A stretch of 30,592 nt of DNA from an uncultured Lewinella sp. (GTDB lineage Bacteria > Bacteroidota > Bacteroidia > Chitinophagales > Saprospiraceae): assembly GCA_938021455.1 (NCBI GenBank), contig CALIGP010000295.1:1-30592 (forward strand). Reading direction: 5' to 3'. The translations under genes were made by a program, and so were the position numbers. Of this stretch, positions 1-7,148 are shown piece by piece; position 1 is the first letter of the stretch; each line of letters opens with the position of its first letter. The notes below the pieces were generated by a model. The model did no database searches. It saw only the letters and a program-made list of their open reading frames with translations, and was not told the origin of the DNA.

Positions 1-146
1 TCGTCCCACATCTGGTCTTTCTGGTGTAGGTATTCTACGGTTCCACCGATGCGAAGACGACCGTCAGATTCTTCCACGTAACCGTCCTGGGCGTTGAATT
101 TTTCACCGAGGGTGAGTACGCTGCGATATTTGTCCTGTAAGCTCAT
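1..146 (-). CDS. Small LysM/BON-like protein, N-terminal fragment
   Basis: The reverse strand reads from an ATG at 144-146 off the left edge of the window, giving about 48 residues beginning MSLQDKYRSVLTLGEKF and containing an acidic DGYVEE and a GRLRIGGTVEYL stretch. From memory this opening is like that of short soluble Bacteroidota proteins annotated as LysM peptidoglycan-binding or BON-like proteins, where the first 60 residues form a small alpha-beta domain and a LysM repeat follows. The LysM part would lie outside the window, so the name is tentative. No signal peptide is visible. The gene runs in the same direction as the lipoprotein gene at 267-1889, which lies upstream of it. Confidence 0.6.
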   Translation of the reverse strand, partial: MSLQDKYRSVLTLGEKFNAQDGYVEESDGRLRIGGTVEYLHQKDQMWD

Positions 147-266
147 TGATGAGTTTTTTGGTTGAGTAGTAAAGGGTGTAGTTCACACCCATTGGGTTTA
201 ACAAGCTGTAAGGTAAATATGTTGGGTGGCAAAACGGGTGTTTTGACATATTTAATGGAGCGTCAA

Positions 267-1889
267 CTATTGTAGATTAATCGTTTCTTCTACTTCCCAG
301 TTGGGTCTTAGGGCTTCTATATCGAAACGTTGGATGACCTCTGGCTGTCGACCAAGTAAGAAGTCTCCCGTGTCGTACCGTCCGTTCCGGTTGGTGTCGG
401 AAATAATCTCTATGCGATAAGTCGCTGGTTTTAGCGAGGGATAGACAACGTCAAAAACGGAGGTGCCCGCTATCTTTCGTTGACTCCCGGTTACGGGGTC
501 TTCCTTGTCGAGCAGTTGTAAAAGGTAAGCATTGGTCGAGTCCAGACCCGCTACCTTAAGCGTCAGACGGCCATACTTTTCCGGAGAGTTTCTAGTGTAT
601 TGATGGCGTAGGGTGTCAGCGTTAACTACTTCATTTATATTACTTACTGCTCCGGGCAACAGAGTGATCGCAAAGCGTTCATTCGCAAGCCCGGCGTGAT
701 TAATGGTAAGCTTGCCGGGGTAAAGAGAGTCCAGCGTGTAGGTAAGGGGCAGACGGTTGGGGAAAGTGTCTTTTAGCAGGGAAATTCTACTGGTATCCAC
801 CGTCAGGATGGGCTGACTAAAGGTGAAGGTGATTCCCGCCACAGGATTCATATTTCCGCTTGGACCTCTCTCCAATGTGGGGGCTGGTGCTGGCGGGTTG
901 GTGTTGGCGGTGAAAACGATGGTGTCCTCCATAATCGTGTCTCTGCCAGCAAAAATGGTGTCCTCTTGCGGGGTAGTGTAGAAGAGTTTGATGCTGTCAT
1001 TGTGATTGCGGCGGAGATAGTTTCCGTCCAACTCCAGGTCAATGCCGTCGGCTGGCTGATTCATCGTCAGCCTGATCAGGCCGTAGGCGGAGGTATCAGT
1101 TTTATTGATTCGGACCGGCTTTTGTAGTGCCGAAAGTCGGATAGTACCCACTTCGTTGGTGCCATCAGCGATCGTGATGATGGTGTCAATGAAGCCAACG
1201 GACTGAGGCTGAGAATAGCCCTCGAGATCAAAGTAGTAGTTGGTGGCCGAAGGGTTTCGCAGTAAGGCCATGGCTCGGTATTGACCCGGGCGGATGTTGA
1301 AAACGGTGAACTTTCCTTCTTCGTCCGTCTGCGCAAAATAAGTAGGGTTTTCTGTTGTAGTAGCAGTATCCGCCAAATTACTGAAGAGAGTGAAAGTAGC
1401 ACTCTCCACTGGCTCTCCGCTATAGTCTTCTACCAGGGTGCCGCTCACCATAGCGGAGTCTAGAATCGGGCCGGTGGCAAAGACGAAGCGAAGGTTCTCC
1501 GTTGGGTTGCCTTCGTTCAAGTCCTTGATGGCAGAGCCAACGTTAACAACGTAGGTAACACTATCGAGTAGCGTAAGCCCGGTAAGCGGGATGATAAGAC
1601 TTCGGCGGCGTAGCTTTGGGACATTGTCTTCGCCCAGCTCCAAAGGAGGAGAAATGATGATCTGCTGTTTTGGGTCCAGCTCTACCCATTCATCGAAGGT
1701 GAGGATGATCTCTTCCGGGCGGAAATTAGTCTGAAAATTAGCCGTTGTCTCCTCTGGGATGAGTACGGGGCCCAGCGTATCCCGCGGCCCACCGGATGGA
1801 GAAGTCGGCGTAGCACAATGCTGTAGTGTAAGCCATTGGGCCAGGAACAGCAGGACGAACAACAAGATGGAAGACAAGGAGAGCTTCAT
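267..1889 (-). CDS. Ig-like (Big_5/SbsA-type) domain lipoprotein
   Basis: A 540-residue exported protein. The first 25 residues form a hydrophobic signal (KLSLSSILLFVLLFLAQW) followed by a Cys at residue 25 and the ATPTSPSGGPRDT linker, the usual look of a Bacteroidota lipoprotein, although the lipobox (LQHC) is not canonical. Residues 35-135 match the SbsA-like Ig domain (Big_5) seen in this family: LxFDEWVELD, then ISPPLE, then a hydrophobic strand. A carboxypeptidase-regulatory-like beta-sandwich follows near 150-215 (GTLVEDYSGEPVESA, then TDEEGKFTVFNIRPG). The C-terminal end has a second prealbumin-like segment containing SDTNRNGRYDTGDF. This architecture is common in Bacteroidota genomes and its function is unknown; an outer-membrane surface role is inferred. 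The family assignment is solid, the function is not. Confidence 0.85.
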   Translation of the reverse strand: MKLSLSSILLFVLLFLAQWLTLQHCATPTSPSGGPRDTLGPVLIPEETTANFQTNFRPEEIILTFDEWVELDPKQQIIISPPLELGEDNVPKLRRRSLIIPLTGLTLLDSVTYVVNVGSAIKDLNEGNPTENLRFVFATGPILDSAMVSGTLVEDYSGEPVESATFTLFSNLADTATTTENPTYFAQTDEEGKFTVFNIRPGQYRAMALLRNPSATNYYFDLEGYSQPQSVGFIDTIITIADGTNEVGTIRLSALQKPVRINKTDTSAYGLIRLTMNQPADGIDLELDGNYLRRNHNDSIKLFYTTPQEDTIFAGRDTIMEDTIVFTANTNPPAPAPTLERGPSGNMNPVAGITFTFSQPILTVDTSRISLLKDTFPNRLPLTYTLDSLYPGKLTINHAGLANERFAITLLPGAVSNINEVVNADTLRHQYTRNSPEKYGRLTLKVAGLDSTNAYLLQLLDKEDPVTGSQRKIAGTSVFDVVYPSLKPATYRIEIISDTNRNGRYDTGDFLLGRQPEVIQRFDIEALRPNWEVEETINLQ

Positions 1890-2048
1890 TCGGGGAGCTT
1901 AGCTAGCAGGAGTTAGGACTGTATTGATACGACGCAGGGGAGTGTCGTGGTATTTGTGGAGGCAAAGGTTGTGAAATTATTGGGAATGATTAGCTGCTCC
2001 CTTCAATCGCTCCGCTATTTGGGGGTGAACAAACATCGGTAAGGACGC

Positions 2049-2108
2049 AAAAAAACGATCAGCGAATAGTATTCAGAGCCGTTAGGTCTGAATGCTACTC
2101 GCTGATCG
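2049..2108 (-). terminator. Long hairpin terminator of the ricin-lectin gene
   Basis: A stem of about 21-22 pairs, GATCAGCGA at 2057 onwards against TCGCTGATC ending at 2107, is broken only by two G-U pairs and has a loop of about nine bases. On the reverse strand it is followed directly by seven T (2049-2055). It lies just after the stop of the gene at 2135-3355 and is a strong intrinsic terminator for it. Confidence 0.85.
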
Positions 2109-2134
2109 CCGTTGATAAAACAACGCTGCCTGCC

Positions 2135-3355
2135 TTACGGAGTAACGACGACGTTACTTCCTACTATCCGAACGGAGCGAACTGCATCCCACCGGTAGCC
2201 GGCAGCAGCAGCTCCCTGCTTGATGGCCCTTGCGATGGCTGCTTTCTGGCCATCCATCTGACGGCTTAGTGCCTGGCGGACGGTTGGTTCGAGTTGTCGC
2301 TGTACGAGCCCCTCGAATAGTTCGCCGAAAACCTTACCGTCTACCTGACCGTGAAATTTAACCTCGTCAACTTCAAAGGTGAAGCTGTCTCCATAAGGCA
2401 CGAGGCGGAGGTATATCTTCCAACGATTGTTCTGGAAGTTGAAGTCGAGCGCACCATTGTCTTCCCTGAATTTGGCACAGTTGGAGCACATGCCCTTGAT
2501 CTCTGCGCCATCCTCTTCGAAGGTAGCGTGGATGATGAACCGATTAGCCTCAAAGTTGGCAGAGAAGCTCCTGGAGCGAATATCGTTGACAAAGTGCATT
2601 TTGTCGCGAAGGCCGTGTACGTATTCCGGTACGTCAAAAGTAGAAGTCTCTCCCATGAACTGAATGGTGGAAGCATTTGCGCGATACCAGTTGATTCGTC
2701 CCTGGGAATCTCGGTAGCGAGGGCCAAAATTATTTAGTTTTACCTGTAAGGTGCTCAGAACAAGGTTGCCGAGCGCTTCCATCTTTGCTTTCGGGATCAA
2801 AACTTGATTACTGGCGGGTTGGGTAGGGGAGGAACCACCAGGCCTGCCGCTGGTGGTGGGGATAAACTTCCACTTTTGCGCAGCACTACGGTTAGCTCCG
2901 ACACACCAGACTACACTATTCGGGGCCGCGTTAGCTTTGTATACGTCAATGGCCAGGCTTTCATTGGTTTTGGGGTGGATGTAGTAAGCACCGTCACCGC
3001 TTGGTTTAACGCGAAATTTTTGAGCATCGCTAGGGTTGCGATTGAACAACCAAAGGCGGGCGCCAGCCGCCTTACTGGCCTGGGCCACGTCGAGATACAT
3101 TCCCCCACCGTTTTTGAAGTAGTAGTAACCGCCGCCAGCGTCTTCGAGCGTCCAGCGGCTGGCCTGGTCCGTTGGGGTTGTTTGGTTAGTGGTAACGTAC
3201 GTTTTACGGGCCGTCTGCTTGTCAACGGCAGACAAGTAGAAGTGTACGTCCAGCGAGCTGCGCAGGTGATAAACCTGGCCGGTTCGTACTTGGGCTTCGG
3301 CGGAGAAGCTGGCGAAGAAGGCGAGTAACAAAGAGAATATGGGTAAGAATTTCAT
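2135..3355 (-). CDS. Secreted ricin-type lectin protein with an unrecognised C-terminal domain
   Basis: A 406-residue protein with a clear signal peptide (MKFLPIFSLLLAFFASFSAEAQ, cut after AEA). Residues 25-170 look like a ricin-type beta-trefoil: three sub-repeats with the QxW-like signatures ASRWTLED, AQKFRVKP and AQKWKFIP, each preceded by a YYYF/YYIH strand and an LDV/IDV strand. A Gly/Pro/Ser linker near 172-185 leads to a C-terminal domain of about 220 residues that I do not recognise; it has an isolated CSNC pair (MCSNCAKF) and ends in a basic helix followed by a VRIVGSNVVVTP strand. Carbohydrate binding at the cell surface is inferred from the trefoil. The gene is monocistronic: it has its own terminator and a 315-bp divergent upstream region. 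Confidence 0.85.
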   Translation of the reverse strand: MKFLPIFSLLLAFFASFSAEAQVRTGQVYHLRSSLDVHFYLSAVDKQTARKTYVTTNQTTPTDQASRWTLEDAGGGYYYFKNGGGMYLDVAQASKAAGARLWLFNRNPSDAQKFRVKPSGDGAYYIHPKTNESLAIDVYKANAAPNSVVWCVGANRSAAQKWKFIPTTSGRPGGSSPTQPASNQVLIPKAKMEALGNLVLSTLQVKLNNFGPRYRDSQGRINWYRANASTIQFMGETSTFDVPEYVHGLRDKMHFVNDIRSRSFSANFEANRFIIHATFEEDGAEIKGMCSNCAKFREDNGALDFNFQNNRWKIYLRLVPYGDSFTFEVDEVKFHGQVDGKVFGELFEGLVQRQLEPTVRQALSRQMDGQKAAIARAIKQGAAAAGYRWDAVRSVRIVGSNVVVTP

Positions 3356-3670
3356 GATAAAACATATTTAGGTTGGGTGAAAACAACCACCTTTTCTCCG
3401 GTGGTTTCGGGTCTTCATGTCCATCCCATTCTCATCGTTTCAGGTTTGTCTGTTATCGTTTTCCTAAAGCTTTTAAATTTGCTTTTTTGACTAAGCCTAC
3501 ATAGTCTAGCTTCTGGTTGGTAGTTATGCGAACTACCCTTGAATGGTCTCTGAGAAACCTTCGAGATAGCGGGGAGGAGGACTCACCAGTTTGACATCAT
3601 CTCCAGAGTAGAGACTCAGCATACTATATTTGATGCGTAAAAAACCTACTCCCTAAAGAGAACCTATACC
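3356..3670. other. Divergent intergenic region with candidate promoter
   Basis: 315 bases between two divergent genes. A TATATTTG at 3625-3632 matches the Bacteroidota -7 box TAnnTTTG and lies 39 bases before the plus-strand start at 3671; a TTTG is present at 3590-3593 but is too far away to be a good -33 partner. A small hairpin (ACCACC against GGTGGT, about 3389-3408) lies near the start of the minus-strand gene. No RNA gene or repeat family member was seen. Confidence 0.4.
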
Positions 3671-4555
3671 ATGTCCTTCTTCAAAAAACTATTCGGCGGC
3701 GGTAAAGACGAAAAGAAAACTTCCGCCAGGGAGCCACGCCCCGAGATCCCCGCAGATCCTTCTCTTAAGGCAGATCCTGCCATTCGGTTGCACCATTCTA
3801 CCCACGGCCGCCACGGCGATCATCATGGTGGAATGTTCGGTTTTGAGCGCTTACAGGAAGGCAATGCTGGAGACTTACTAAACGCCATGATGGCCATGGC
3901 ACTCACTAAAAGTGGCGAAGGGGATGAGTTGGAGCTCCTCCAAATACCCTTTACGGAAATGGAAGCAACGGCTACTGGTGAGGCAGGAGTTGGCGTTCTT
4001 ACGATGGGCGAGCAAATGATCTCGGCCTTTCCCTACTTAAAGCCAGCCCGGGTAATACCTTTTACCACGAAGGACATCCACCGCTGGCAGAACGTCAATA
4101 ATCTGGAGGCTGACATTGTCGGTAACGGTAAAGACACCTTTGGGCTAGGCTTCTTCGCCACCAACTGGGCGGCACGACAAGAAGACTTCTATGCGCAGCA
4201 ACGCATACAGGTGAGACTCTCCGCCATCCTCTTCGTTGTCCGGAATTTTGTGCCCGAGCCGCCGGAAGAAGGACAACCTGGATTTGCGCCGGACTTTTGT
4301 GGCTATTTCCCGAACCAGGATTTACCGGGAGAAACGTACTACGACTTCATCGGAATGCTGCGCGCCGTTAAGCCCGTCACCATTCCCGGCGGCTCGGGCT
4401 ATTTGCTGGAGCTGCAACTGATTAACCAGGAGGATGACCCAGACCTATTCGTGGTGGAAGCCTTTGCCAATGCCGATAACGTACAGATGGAGGAGACGCC
4501 AAAGGTGGGAGATCATGTAACGGGCACACTTTGGTTTCAGGGAGAGGTAGTATAG
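3671..4555 (+). CDS. Unrecognised cytoplasmic protein with a His-rich segment
   Basis: A 294-residue protein that I do not recognise. It has no signal peptide or membrane segment. It starts with a basic/Gly stretch (SFFKKLFGGGKDEKK), then a His-rich run at residues 40-53 (HHSTHGRHGDHHGG) that could bind metal or simply be a flexible linker, then a compact alpha-beta body from about residue 57 with FGFERLQEGNAGDLL and later FAPDFCGYFPNQDLPGETY. The C-terminus ends in VGDHVTGTLWFQGEVV, which reads like the last strands of an OB-like or beta-barrel fold. ATG at 3671 is the only sensible start; a TAnnTTTG box lies upstream. It converges with the T9SS gene, with 25 bases between the stops and no obvious terminator. 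Confidence 0.8.
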   Translation: MSFFKKLFGGGKDEKKTSAREPRPEIPADPSLKADPAIRLHHSTHGRHGDHHGGMFGFERLQEGNAGDLLNAMMAMALTKSGEGDELELLQIPFTEMEATATGEAGVGVLTMGEQMISAFPYLKPARVIPFTTKDIHRWQNVNNLEADIVGNGKDTFGLGFFATNWAARQEDFYAQQRIQVRLSAILFVVRNFVPEPPEEGQPGFAPDFCGYFPNQDLPGETYYDFIGMLRAVKPVTIPGGSGYLLELQLINQEDDPDLFVVEAFANADNVQMEETPKVGDHVTGTLWFQGEVV

Positions 4556-4580
4556 CACATCGTAGCCACCAGTGTGGGCC

Positions 4581-6827
4581 CTATACCTTTGCAACCATCT
4601 TGCGAATTACGGGACTATCTTCAGATCTGACGATAACCATGTACATACCTGCTTTGATTCCAGAAAGGTCAAGGGAAGCACTTTCACCAGATAGCCTGGT
4701 CTCAATGCGCTGTAGCCGTTGACCAGAAACAGACCAAACTTCTATCGTCAAGGGCTTGATACCGATCCGACGAGAGAATTCATCCGAAAAAAGAAGATTA
4801 ACCTGACCGCTTGCCGGATTAGGAGATAGTGTTACTTCCCGAGAAGCCGCTATTGTTTCCCTGACGGAGGTCACGGTGGTACTAATCAGGTTAGAGGCTT
4901 CTGAAAGACAGGCTTCTCCTTCTCCGCGTACGGAATAGAAACCACTTTGTAAAGGTTCGTAAAAACGACCTTCCGTGATGGCTTCCAGCACATCGTTGAA
5001 GTACCAAAAATTTCGACCGGCTGTGTAGGAGGAGGCCAATGTGTTACTGGCCAGGTTGTATTGAATGAATGGAGTATTAGGGGGTGTGAAAAAACGGACC
5101 ACTCCCTCTACCGGTTCGCTCAGGCAACCTTCCGCACTAATTGCACGGACTGAAACCTGGGTAGGTTCGAAGCTAGATCGAAACACAGTAAAGGCTCCGT
5201 CATTCCTTTCCGATCCACTTATGCTCGATTCCCATAAATACTCCGCTGCGTTACCATCAGGCGTAATCGTTATTGAATTAAATGAGCAAGTATCGAGGTC
5301 TAGAGGTGGAGAGAGAACCGGAGAAGAAGGAGCGATCATGTCACTACTGCTTATTTCGATGGACGCAGAAGGCATGCTCTCGCAACCCGAAGAATTGTTG
5401 ACCCTGATAACAGAATAGCTACCTGCTGTAGCTACGTTTAATACATTGGTGGTGTCCCCCGTACTCCAGATGTATTGTGCTGAACTACTGGGGAAGTTGA
5501 TAGAAAGAGAAAGCGAACCATTTTGACAGAGTACATTGGAAATGGGAGCCGCAATTTCAGGAGGGAAAGGTGAGCTGCTGTTAAAAATTCTAAACTCTTC
5601 ACTCTGCGGACTGGGGCAAGCTGTCGCATCAAGGATAGCATAGGAGTAGTCTCCGGCAGCGGTCACTACCAGGGAGTCTCCGATGCTACCATCAGACCAA
5701 AATATTTCACCAAGGTCTCGGGCAGCTAATGGTGCAAATACAGTAAGGGTGTCGTCTTGGCATAAGGTAGTAGCACCTTCATAAGCGGGTGGTACTTCGG
5801 TAAGAGTAGAAGTACAAACCCGGATTAATAGCAATGAATTATTAGCATCAACCGCAGCAAAACGTTCTCCATCATCGCTTAAGCGCATGAAGTCCAAAAT
5901 GTCCTCCGTCTGAAAACCAGAAAAATTCCAAGTGTCTTCGGTAGTAAGAGTGGTCCCGTTGAAGGACTCTAGCTGATAGCCACCAGATGTGCCACGCCCA
6001 AAGAAAAACACCCGGTTGATGGTGGGCACGGGTTCAACTCCAAGTCGTCTGAAGCCAAAGGAATTGTCCGAAAACTCCCCACCGGAGGAAGCAACCCCGT
6101 TGTTGATGTTGACGAACTGTCCATTGGTACTGTAGAGGCGGCCATCTGCATATTCAATTAGATTGGAAAAACCACTGAAAAACTGATAAGTACTGGTAAC
6201 GGTTACGCCCGAATTTGTAATGCTCATTCGCCGCAAGCCGAAATCAGTAGATGAATTATTGTAGCCAATTATTTGGTTGTCCCTATCTGTGTAGGCGATG
6301 GTGTTGGAGCCGGTGTGGTCCGGAGTTGTGTTGGTGGCAGCTACACCGTTTTGATAAATCACGACCCCTTCGTGACGAGGGCTACAGCACCGATTCTGCA
6401 AAGAGACAGCAATGTTTTCATTCGAGTTGCGGAGTGGAAGTATTTCTTCGGCGTAAAACGGACCCAAAAAGTCGTCCTCACCGCCAGTAGAAAAACTTAG
6501 GTCTACTTCATTTGTGCTCAGGTTAAAGCGTTTTATCGAAGTTTCCCCTAAAAAACCAATGTAAAGAAAGTCTCCGTCGTCCGTTGCGGCTACGACAGAA
6601 GGGGAACTACCTACAAAAAAGCAGGCTTCAATATTTCCATTCGAAGGGTCGATCCGGCAAACACTGTTCCCGTTGTCGGGGTCAGTATTTGTGGTGACGG
6701 CATAGATGCGATCGTTTTTACTAACGTATACGGCATCGGTGTAAATTCCCGGAACCTGGCTTAATGCCTGGGAGAATACAACAGAAAGTGTGGATAGAAA
6801 AAGGAATAGAGTAAAAGTGCTTTTCAT
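4581..6827 (-). CDS. Secreted T9SS cargo protein with beta-propeller and Ig-like repeats
   Basis: A 748-residue protein. A signal peptide (MKSTFTLFLFLSTLSVVFSQA) precedes roughly 320 residues rich in short aromatic beta strands (DGDFLYIGFLGETSIKRF, ADGRLYSTNG), which I read as a beta-propeller-like region. Residues 340-640 hold several repeats with the pattern C...L/LSI...YxWSTGDTTNVLNV, the Ig/PKD-like modules typical of Bacteroidota cell-surface proteins. The last 85 residues are a type A sorting domain: LSPNPASGQVNL, then VWSVSGQRL, LDLSGIKAGMYMV and a terminal KMVAKV. The protein should cross the outer membrane through the type IX secretion system, whose genes are not in this window. No enzymatic domain is visible. 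Confidence 0.88.
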   Translation of the reverse strand: MKSTFTLFLFLSTLSVVFSQALSQVPGIYTDAVYVSKNDRIYAVTTNTDPDNGNSVCRIDPSNGNIEACFFVGSSPSVVAATDDGDFLYIGFLGETSIKRFNLSTNEVDLSFSTGGEDDFLGPFYAEEILPLRNSNENIAVSLQNRCCSPRHEGVVIYQNGVAATNTTPDHTGSNTIAYTDRDNQIIGYNNSSTDFGLRRMSITNSGVTVTSTYQFFSGFSNLIEYADGRLYSTNGQFVNINNGVASSGGEFSDNSFGFRRLGVEPVPTINRVFFFGRGTSGGYQLESFNGTTLTTEDTWNFSGFQTEDILDFMRLSDDGERFAAVDANNSLLLIRVCTSTLTEVPPAYEGATTLCQDDTLTVFAPLAARDLGEIFWSDGSIGDSLVVTAAGDYSYAILDATACPSPQSEEFRIFNSSSPFPPEIAAPISNVLCQNGSLSLSINFPSSSAQYIWSTGDTTNVLNVATAGSYSVIRVNNSSGCESMPSASIEISSSDMIAPSSPVLSPPLDLDTCSFNSITITPDGNAAEYLWESSISGSERNDGAFTVFRSSFEPTQVSVRAISAEGCLSEPVEGVVRFFTPPNTPFIQYNLASNTLASSYTAGRNFWYFNDVLEAITEGRFYEPLQSGFYSVRGEGEACLSEASNLISTTVTSVRETIAASREVTLSPNPASGQVNLLFSDEFSRRIGIKPLTIEVWSVSGQRLQRIETRLSGESASLDLSGIKAGMYMVIVRSEDSPVIRKMVAKV

Positions 6828-7144
6828 TGGGCTATTTTGGGTGAATAATCAAAATTACAAATATTTAAATAAACAAGAGCAGGTCATTATTACGCGGGTC
6901 TTAAGGCGGAGAGTAATGATAAAACGATCCTTGTCTGCTCTCGGGAAACTTCCCCCGGCACCTGCGCTCCGGCGCAAAAAAAACATCAGTGTCCGAAAAA
7001 CCTTCCTTCCACTATAAAGCGTTGTGCGCCTTGCGTACCTTCGCGGCTTACGAGTCAAATAGTCAGAGAGTCAAGCAGTCAGGCAGTAGCTACCGCGTTT
7101 GACTTTCTGACTGCTTGACTTTCTGACTGCTTGACTAATAGACT
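6828..7144. other. Divergent region upstream of metG
   Basis: 317 bases. A TAATTTTG on the reverse strand (6850-6857) is a likely -7 box for the T9SS gene. A repeat half-copy lies at 6950-6976, and an octamer-periodic inverted repeat fills 7053-7144 up to the metG start; both are listed separately. No coding sequence is credible here, and the short open frames lack any protein character. Confidence 0.5.
6950..6976 (+). repeat. Half copy of the GGGCGCGG-type inverted repeat
   Basis: CCGGCACCTGCGCTCCGGCGC resembles the right arm of the dispersed inverted repeat (TTGCACCTGCGTCCGCGCCC at 16248). The segment TGCGC-TCCG-GCGCA (6963-6976) is itself a five-pair hairpin. No matching left arm is nearby, so it is a decayed or half element. 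Assignment to the family is by eye. Confidence 0.45.
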
Positions 7145-7148
7145 ATGA
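7053..7148 (+). repeat. 8-nt periodic inverted repeat abutting the metG start codon
   Basis: AGTC occurs at 7053, 7061, 7069 and 7077 and GACT at 7101, 7109, 7117, 7125, 7133 and 7141, both exactly every eight bases. The left and right halves are complementary: 7061-7082 pairs with 7107-7128 over 22 positions with a single G-U pair, leaving a 24-base loop. The last octamer (GACTATGA) contains the metG ATG. In the mRNA this would make a long hairpin just upstream of the start codon. Seen directly in the sequence; function unknown. Confidence 0.85.

Noticed and set aside
7053..7144. T-box or other riboswitch before metG
   Set aside because: No T-box bulge, specifier loop or antiterminator; the sequence is fully explained as an octamer-periodic inverted repeat.
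7053..7144. CRISPR array
   Set aside because: Eight-base words without spacers; no cas genes; nothing of CRISPR repeat length anywhere in the window.
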